A stretch of DNA of 37,954 bases from an uncultured Alphaproteobacteria bacterium. GTDB taxonomy: Bacteria > Pseudomonadota > Alphaproteobacteria > Caulobacterales > Caulobacteraceae. The notes under the pieces were generated by a model that was given only the letters and a program-made list of their open reading frames with translations, was not told the origin of the DNA and ran no database searches. The stretch is taken from contig CAIYZB010000384.1 in the NCBI GenBank assembly GCA_903930545.1, positions 1 to 37,954 of the forward strand, in the 5' to 3' direction. Below are positions 33,700 through 37,954 of the stretch, piece after piece (the stretch's first letter is position 1; each line of letters begins with the position of its first letter). The translations under genes were made by a program, and so were the position numbers.

Positions 33700-34889
33700 A
33701 TACTGAACGCAGCCTGGACCAGATCCGCGCCGATCTCGGCCCCCTGGCCGATCGCCCGGGCCTGGCCATCAGCCTTGCGGAACTGGGCCAGCCCGGATCG
33801 CGCTATCGCATCACGACCCCGGCGGCGGTGGTCGATCTCGATGCCCTGGACCGCAATCTGGCCCGCCAGGCTGAGCGGGCCCGGCAGGCGGGCCTGGCCA
33901 TCCGGCCCCATGCCAAGTCCCACAAGACCTCGGCCATTGCCCTTCGCCAGATGGCCCTGGGGGCCTCGGGCATCTGTTGCGCCAAGCTGGCCGAGGCCGA
34001 GGCTCTGATGGCCCGGGGCGCTGGCCCGGTCCTGATCACCTCCCCGGTCGCCGGGCCTGACAAGGCGGCCCGCGCGGCTGCCCTGGCGGCGCGGGACCTG
34101 GGCTTTGCCATGACTGTGGATCACCTCGACGGTGTCGCGGAGATCGGCAATGCGGCCCGGTCGATCGGCACCCGGGTGCGGCTGGTCATTGATGTGGATG
34201 TCGGCCTGGGTCGGACCGGGGTGTCCAGCCTCGATCAGGCCCGACAGGTGGCCGAGGCAATTGCCGCTGATGACAATCTCGATCTTGTGGGGATCCAGGG
34301 CTATGGCGGTCAGTGGCAGCACATGGCCGGGGCCAATGCCCGGGCCGCCGCCGTGGGGGAGGGGATGAAGACCCTTGCCGCCGTGGCTACGGCCCTTCGT
34401 GCCGAAGGTCACGCCATCAATCTGATCACCGGGGGCGGTACGGGCAGCTTCTCCGCTGACGCCAATCAACAGGTCCTGACCGAGGTCCAGCCGGGCTCCT
34501 ATGCCTTCATGGATCGCCAGTATCGCGAGGCCCTGGCTGATGACGAGGACGGGGCCTTCGAGACCAGCTTCTTCATCCAGGCCCGGGTGATCAGTGCCAA
34601 TGCCCCAGCCTGGGTGACGGTGGATGCGGGCCTCAAGGCCTTTGCCACAGACGGCGGTATGCCCGAGCCGTCTGGCGAGGCCTGGGCCGGGGCGAAGTTC
34701 CGCTTCTTCGGGGATGAGCACGGCATGCTGACCCGGCCCGAGGGGCGGGTGGTGGCGCGTGGGGATCGGGTGGAGCTGACGGCACCGCACTGTGATCCGA
34801 CCGTCGATCGGCACGAGGTGCTGCATCTGGTGCGCGGGGACGTCCTCGTGGACATCGTCCCGGTGGAGGCCCGCGGGGCCTCGCAATAG
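33696..34889 (+). CDS. DSD1-family PLP enzyme, D-threonine aldolase-like
   Basis: A 397-aa fold-type III (alanine-racemase-like) PLP enzyme. The PLP-lysine block is IRPHAKSHKT (about 69-78, with Lys74 the likely Schiff-base residue); the barrel strands carry CCAKLAEAEAL, VDVDVGLGRTGV, GIQGYGGQWQHMAG and the phosphate loop ITGGGTGS. The C-terminal metal site reads PHCDPTV, with His365 and Asp367. D-serine dehydratases use His and Cys for zinc here, whereas D-threonine and D-3-hydroxyaspartate aldolases use His and Asp for manganese, so an aldolase is favoured. It overlaps the HerA-like gene by four bases. D-serine or D-threonine degradation is inferred. Confidence 0.82.
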   Translation: MNTERSLDQIRADLGPLADRPGLAISLAELGQPGSRYRITTPAAVVDLDALDRNLARQAERARQAGLAIRPHAKSHKTSAIALRQMALGASGICCAKLAEAEALMARGAGPVLITSPVAGPDKAARAAALAARDLGFAMTVDHLDGVAEIGNAARSIGTRVRLVIDVDVGLGRTGVSSLDQARQVAEAIAADDNLDLVGIQGYGGQWQHMAGANARAAAVGEGMKTLAAVATALRAEGHAINLITGGGTGSFSADANQQVLTEVQPGSYAFMDRQYREALADDEDGAFETSFFIQARVISANAPAWVTVDAGLKAFATDGGMPEPSGEAWAGAKFRFFGDEHGMLTRPEGRVVARGDRVELTAPHCDPTVDRHEVLHLVRGDVLVDIVPVEARGASQ

Positions 34890-34890
34890 G

Positions 34891-34914
34891 GCCCCCGCCC
34901 GTCAGGGCAGGGGC
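34891..34914. terminator. Hairpin between convergent genes
   Basis: GCCC/GGGC (loop GTCA) extended by CCCC/GGGG after a single bulged A forms a strong stem just after the DSD1-type gene stop and 12 bases before the stop of the convergent SDR gene. No U-tract on either strand. Probable bidirectional transcript end. Confidence 0.5.
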
Positions 34915-34925
34915 ACCACTGTGTC

Positions 34926-35708
34926 TTAGCGAGGCGGCATGCGGATGGCGCCGTCCAGACGGACGTGCTCGCCATTGAAATAGCCGTTGCGGACCATTTC
35001 CACGGCCAGGGAGGCATATTCCTCGGCATTGCCGAGGCGCTTGGGGAAAGGCACGGAGGCGGCCAGGGCGGCCTTCACGTTTTCCGGAGCCGCATTCATC
35101 AGCGGGGTGTTGAAGATGCCCGGCAGGATGGTGTTGACGCGGATGCCGTCGCCCATCAGGTCGCGGGCGATAGGCAGGGTCATGCCGACCACGCCACCCT
35201 TGGAGGCCGAATAGGCCGCCTGACCCACCTGACCGTCCACGGCCGCCACGGAGGCGGTGTTGACGATGGCACCACGCTCGCCGTCTTCCATGGGCTCCAG
35301 ATCCAGCATGCCCTGGGCCGACTTGGCGATGCAGCGGAAGGTGCCGACCAGATTGATCTGCAGAATGCGCTCGAAGATGGCGATGGGGTGATGCTTGGTC
35401 TCGCCGGTGGCCTTGTCGCGGCTGGCGGTCTTGGCGGCAAAGCCGGTGCCGGCGCAGTTGATCAGGACGCGTTCCTGACCATGGGCGGCGCGGGCCTTGG
35501 CAAAGCCGGCCTCGACGGTGGCATCGTCAGTGACGTCCACCTTGCAGAAGACGCCGCCGATTTCCGCGGCAACGGCTTCGCCCTTGGCTTCGTTCATGTC
35601 GAAGATGGCGACCCGCACACCATGGCTGGCAAGCAGGCGAACCGTGGCTTCGCCGAGGCCGGAGGCCCCGCCGGTGACGACCGCGGCAATAGAGGAATCG
35701 AGTTTCAT
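34926..35708 (-). CDS. SDR, 3-hydroxyacyl-CoA dehydrogenase (HSD10-like)
   Basis: A 260-aa classical SDR. Cofactor motif TGGASGLG (12-19), Asp37 at the end of beta-2 (VAIFDMNE) favouring NAD(H), NCAG at 84-87, and Ser153, Tyr166 and Lys170 (AAYSASK). The pattern INCAGTGFAAKT...GETKHHPIAIFERILQINLVGTFR and the ending GEHVRLDGAIRMPPR match the type 2 3-hydroxyacyl-CoA dehydrogenase/HSD17B10 group that acts in fatty-acid or branched-chain amino-acid breakdown. The exact chain length is unknown. ATG at 35706-35708; divergent from the YkvA-type gene, 60 bases apart. Confidence 0.9.
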   Translation of the reverse strand: MKLDSSIAAVVTGGASGLGEATVRLLASHGVRVAIFDMNEAKGEAVAAEIGGVFCKVDVTDDATVEAGFAKARAAHGQERVLINCAGTGFAAKTASRDKATGETKHHPIAIFERILQINLVGTFRCIAKSAQGMLDLEPMEDGERGAIVNTASVAAVDGQVGQAAYSASKGGVVGMTLPIARDLMGDGIRVNTILPGIFNTPLMNAAPENVKAALAASVPFPKRLGNAEEYASLAVEMVRNGYFNGEHVRLDGAIRMPPR

Positions 35709-35768
35709 GGACGCTTTGCTCCCGTTCTCGCTAGACTGGAAACCAGATGTTGAAGAGGCTTTAGACCG

Positions 35769-36191
35769 ATGAGCGCCCGTTCCAAAGCGTCACGCCACGT
35801 CAAGGACGACGGTTTTGATGCAAAGGCCGAGATTCACCCCTCGAAAGCCCTGATTCCAGCGGTTCAGAGGGTCAATGAACAGAGGGTCGAGGCCGGATTC
35901 TGGCCCAAGATCCGCAAGGTGGCCACCAAGGTGCCCTTTGCCGCCGACGCCCTGTCGGTCTGGTACTGCGCCCGCGATCCCGAGACCCCTACCGTGGCCA
36001 AGGGGATGATGATGGCCGCCCTGGCCTATTTCGTCCTGCCGACGGATGCGATCCCCGACTTTCTCGGGGTTCTTGGCTTTACCGATGATGCGGCGGTGTT
36101 TGCCGCCCTGATGGCGGTGGTGGGCAAGAATCTGAAGCCCCGGCACAAGACCGAGGCCCAGGCCCTGCTGGTGCGGATTGCCGAGGACTAG
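35769..36191 (+). CDS. YkvA/DUF1232-family protein
   Basis: A 140-aa protein with the DUF1232 domain at about 74-118: TVAKGMMMAALAYFVLPTDAIPDFLGVLGFTDDAAVF, whose YfvlPtDaiPDflg motif is the family hallmark. The N-terminus is basic and probably cytoplasmic; the helix in the domain may dip into the membrane. Function is unknown for the family. The TAG stop interlocks with that of the convergent exporter gene in CTAG at 36188-36191. Confidence 0.88.
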   Translation: MSARSKASRHVKDDGFDAKAEIHPSKALIPAVQRVNEQRVEAGFWPKIRKVATKVPFAADALSVWYCARDPETPTVAKGMMMAALAYFVLPTDAIPDFLGVLGFTDDAAVFAALMAVVGKNLKPRHKTEAQALLVRIAED

Positions 36192-37108
36192 AGGTCCTCG
36201 GCCATTGCGGCCTTGGCCGCGCGCGACAACTGCTGTTCGCGGAAAGTGATCAGCAGGGTGGAGGCCACGACCACGGCGGCCCCTGCCAGGGTCCAGACCG
36301 TGGGGACCTCGTGGAACAGGGCAAAGCCTGCCAGGGCGGTGAAGACCAGACGGATATAGTCGATGGGGGCCATGGCCGCCGCATCGCCGATGGACATGCC
36401 CTTGATGTAGCAGGCCTGGGTAACGGTCCCCATGACCCCCATCAGGGCCAGCAAGCCAAGGTCGGGCAGCTCCGGCCAGCGCCAGACAAACAGGGCACCG
36501 GGCAGGCCGAAGACCAGACCCAGGGTCGCTGACCAGACAAGGAGGACCGTGGGGCTGTGATCCCGGGTCATGATCTTCATGCCGGTAATGGTCATGGCAA
36601 AGAGGAAGGACGAGGCCAGCATGGCAAGGGCCGGCAGGCCTATGGCAAAGCCCCCGGCGCTGCCGGGCCTGACCATGATCAGAACCCCGACAAAGCCGGC
36701 CAGGGCGGCGGCGATCCTCATGGGACCTATGGTTTCCTTCACCACAATGGCCGCCAGGGGCACCAGCCACAGGGTCCGGGTGAAGGACAGGGCATTGGCG
36801 TCCGCCAGGGGCATCTTCTGGAAGGCATAGAAGGACAGGATCATCCCCAAGGTTCCGGCACTGGACCGGAACAGCAGGATCCCTGGCCGGGTGGTGGCGA
36901 AAGCCGCCCCCTTAAGCCGGATGATCACCGGCAGCAGGACGAGAAAACCCGCCAGCTGGCGATAGAAGGTCTGGAGGGCCGCCGGATAGTCATCCCCCAG
37001 ATACTTGATCAGGGTGGTCATGACCGTGAAGCCGAGGGCGGAGGCCACCATCCACAGGGCCCCCTCGACATTGGGGGCCAGGGCGACCTTGCCCTCGGGT
37101 TCGGTCAA
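36188..37108 (-). CDS. DMT-superfamily (EamA) transporter
   Basis: A 306-aa inner-membrane protein with ten predicted helices in two EamA halves (about 15-140 and 155-290). Blocks include ALWMVASALGFTVMTTLIKYLG, ILLFRSSAGTLGMILSFYAFQKMPLADANALSFTRTLWL and MAPIDYIRLVFTALAGFALFHEVPTVWTLAGAAVVVAS. DMT exporters move amino acids, nucleotides or drugs; the substrate here is unknown. The start at 37106-37108 is TTG and overlaps the stop of the upstream SDR gene (TTGA), which supports coupled translation; no better start precedes TM1. Confidence 0.88.
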   Translation of the reverse strand: MTEPEGKVALAPNVEGALWMVASALGFTVMTTLIKYLGDDYPAALQTFYRQLAGFLVLLPVIIRLKGAAFATTRPGILLFRSSAGTLGMILSFYAFQKMPLADANALSFTRTLWLVPLAAIVVKETIGPMRIAAALAGFVGVLIMVRPGSAGGFAIGLPALAMLASSFLFAMTITGMKIMTRDHSPTVLLVWSATLGLVFGLPGALFVWRWPELPDLGLLALMGVMGTVTQACYIKGMSIGDAAAMAPIDYIRLVFTALAGFALFHEVPTVWTLAGAAVVVASTLLITFREQQLSRAAKAAMAEDL

Positions 37109-37954
37109 GAGGCCGGACCGTCAGTGCCGGGCATGACGCCGCCGAACATGGCGGCAAAGGGCGAGATCATGTTGGGATCCCAGGCATGGCGGGCACCGAC
37201 CGTAATGCCGCCATCCACCACCAGATGGGTGCCGGAGACAAAGGCCGAGGCTTCCGAGGCCAGATAGAGGGCTGCCTGGGCGATATCGTCGGGAACCCCG
37301 CCCTTGGGCACGGGCTGGACCGTGGCGGAATGTTCGGCCACCTGGGCGGCGAGCTGGTCTGCGACCTCCCGGGGCAGGCCCATGGTTGCCCCGAAGATCG
37401 AGGTGGCGATCAGGCCCGGGCAGATGGCATTGACCCGAATCTTCTTGGGCGACAGCTGGGCCGCCGCCGAACGGCTCATATGGATGACCCCGGCCTTGGC
37501 CGTGGAATAGGCAATGGGACCATAGCCGGCCTGGAGACCGGCAATGGAGGCGGTATTGATGATGGCCCCGCCGCCGCGTTCCTCCATCAGGGGCACGGCA
37601 TGCTTCATGCCCAGCGCTGGCCCGCGGACCAGGACGTCGAAGATCCAGCTCCAGCCCTCAGCGGTGATCTCGGTGATGAGGCTCATCCGGTCGGAGATGC
37701 CGGCATTGTTGAACAGGATGTCCAGGCCGCCGAACTCCGACTTGGCCAGCTGCATGGTGGCGGCGATATCGGCCTCGGAGGTCACGTCACAGTGGGAATA
37801 CTTCACCTTGCCGGGGAAGCGACGTTCCAGCATCGCCCCCTTCTCGTCCTGGATATCGGCGGCAATGACCTGGGCCCCCTCGGCGACAAAGAGCTCGACG
37901 GTGCCCAGGCCAATGCCAGAAACCCCGCCGGTGATCACCGCAACCTTGCAGTCC
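37105..37954 (-). CDS. SDR-family oxidoreductase, 5' end outside window
   Basis: The frame is open to the window edge and the residues before the first shown start codon (DCKVA) continue the Rossmann strand, so the true start lies beyond 37954. Visible: VITGGVSGIGLG cofactor motif, Asp (AADIQDEKG) favouring NAD(H), NNAG, and the catalytic Ser-Tyr-Lys in NTASIAG and AYSTAKAG. The ending VSGTHLVVDGGITVG is typical for SDR enzymes, followed by a 30-residue tail. Substrate unknown. It is upstream of the DMT exporter gene and overlaps it (TTGA), so the two are likely cotranscribed. Confidence 0.85.
   Translation of the reverse strand, partial: DCKVAVITGGVSGIGLGTVELFVAEGAQVIAADIQDEKGAMLERRFPGKVKYSHCDVTSEADIAATMQLAKSEFGGLDILFNNAGISDRMSLITEITAEGWSWIFDVLVRGPALGMKHAVPLMEERGGGAIINTASIAGLQAGYGPIAYSTAKAGVIHMSRSAAAQLSPKKIRVNAICPGLIATSIFGATMGLPREVADQLAAQVAEHSATVQPVPKGGVPDDIAQAALYLASEASAFVSGTHLVVDGGITVGARHAWDPNMISPFAAMFGGVMPGTDGPAS

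Noticed and set aside
1-37954. CRISPR array, prophage, IS element or toxin-antitoxin pair
   Set aside because: No spaced direct repeats, transposase, integrase or toxin-like small gene pair was seen on either strand.

Overview
The window is a 38-kb piece of a high-G+C alphaproteobacterial chromosome, most probably from the Caulobacterales (Caulobacter or Phenylobacterium type). The basis is gene content: fabB-fabI, a 1616-aa NAD-glutamate dehydrogenase of the GdhZ type, an SDHAF4/DUF1674 protein, a CC0125/CC1285-type lipoprotein, an rsmB-rpe-heparinase II/III-purH run, and Cys-poor Trm112. No phage, IS, plasmid or CRISPR genes are visible. Most of it reads as core chromosome with a few uncharacterised genes. 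The species is inferred, not proven.

Layout. 1-1852: end of fabB, then fabI (fatty-acid elongation). 1830-5162 (minus): an emrA-emrB-tetR drug-efflux operon, with a 16-bp inverted repeat between emrA and the divergent ubiH-type hydroxylase gene (5307-6554). 6551-9652 (minus): prolyl-tRNA editing protein, CnoX-like thioredoxin/TPR protein, LonN-domain protein, Trm112-like protein and a methyltransferase. 9735-10629 (plus): a DUF6065-type gene and tRNA-Gly(GCC). 10680-14481 (minus): a nucleotidyltransferase-like/TPR fusion, a lipoprotein, a MAPEG protein and argG. 14539-16823 (minus): kup with a coupled small membrane protein. 17005-19278: an SDR, marC (minus) and pyrF. 19275-20097 (minus): a secreted Gly/His/Cys-rich protein and an SDHAF4-like protein. 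20158-25638 (plus): rsmB, rpe, a heparinase II/III-like gene, a ZTP riboswitch and purH. 25636-25750: a two-hairpin repeat. 25748-31950 (minus): gdhZ and an AI-2E-family membrane protein. 32200-34889 (plus): a HerA-like/DUF853 ATPase coupled to a D-threonine-aldolase-like enzyme. 34926-37954: two SDR genes, a YkvA/DUF1232 protein and a DMT-family exporter. No gene-free stretch exceeds 300 bases.

Best points for a second look: (1) the only tRNA, tRNA-Gly(GCC), has A instead of the near-universal U at position 33, while every other part of the molecule looks intact; (2) a 115-bp RIME-like double palindrome runs exactly from the purH stop codon to the gdhZ stop codon, so its two ends supply both TAG stops; (3) a clear ZTP/ZMP riboswitch precedes purH; (4) a minimal nucleotidyltransferase-like domain is fused to TPRs and translationally coupled to a lipoprotein; (5) a small membrane protein is coupled to kup; (6) three convergent gene pairs share interlocked TAG stops in a CTAG tetramer. 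No clearly new multi-gene defence or mobile system was found.
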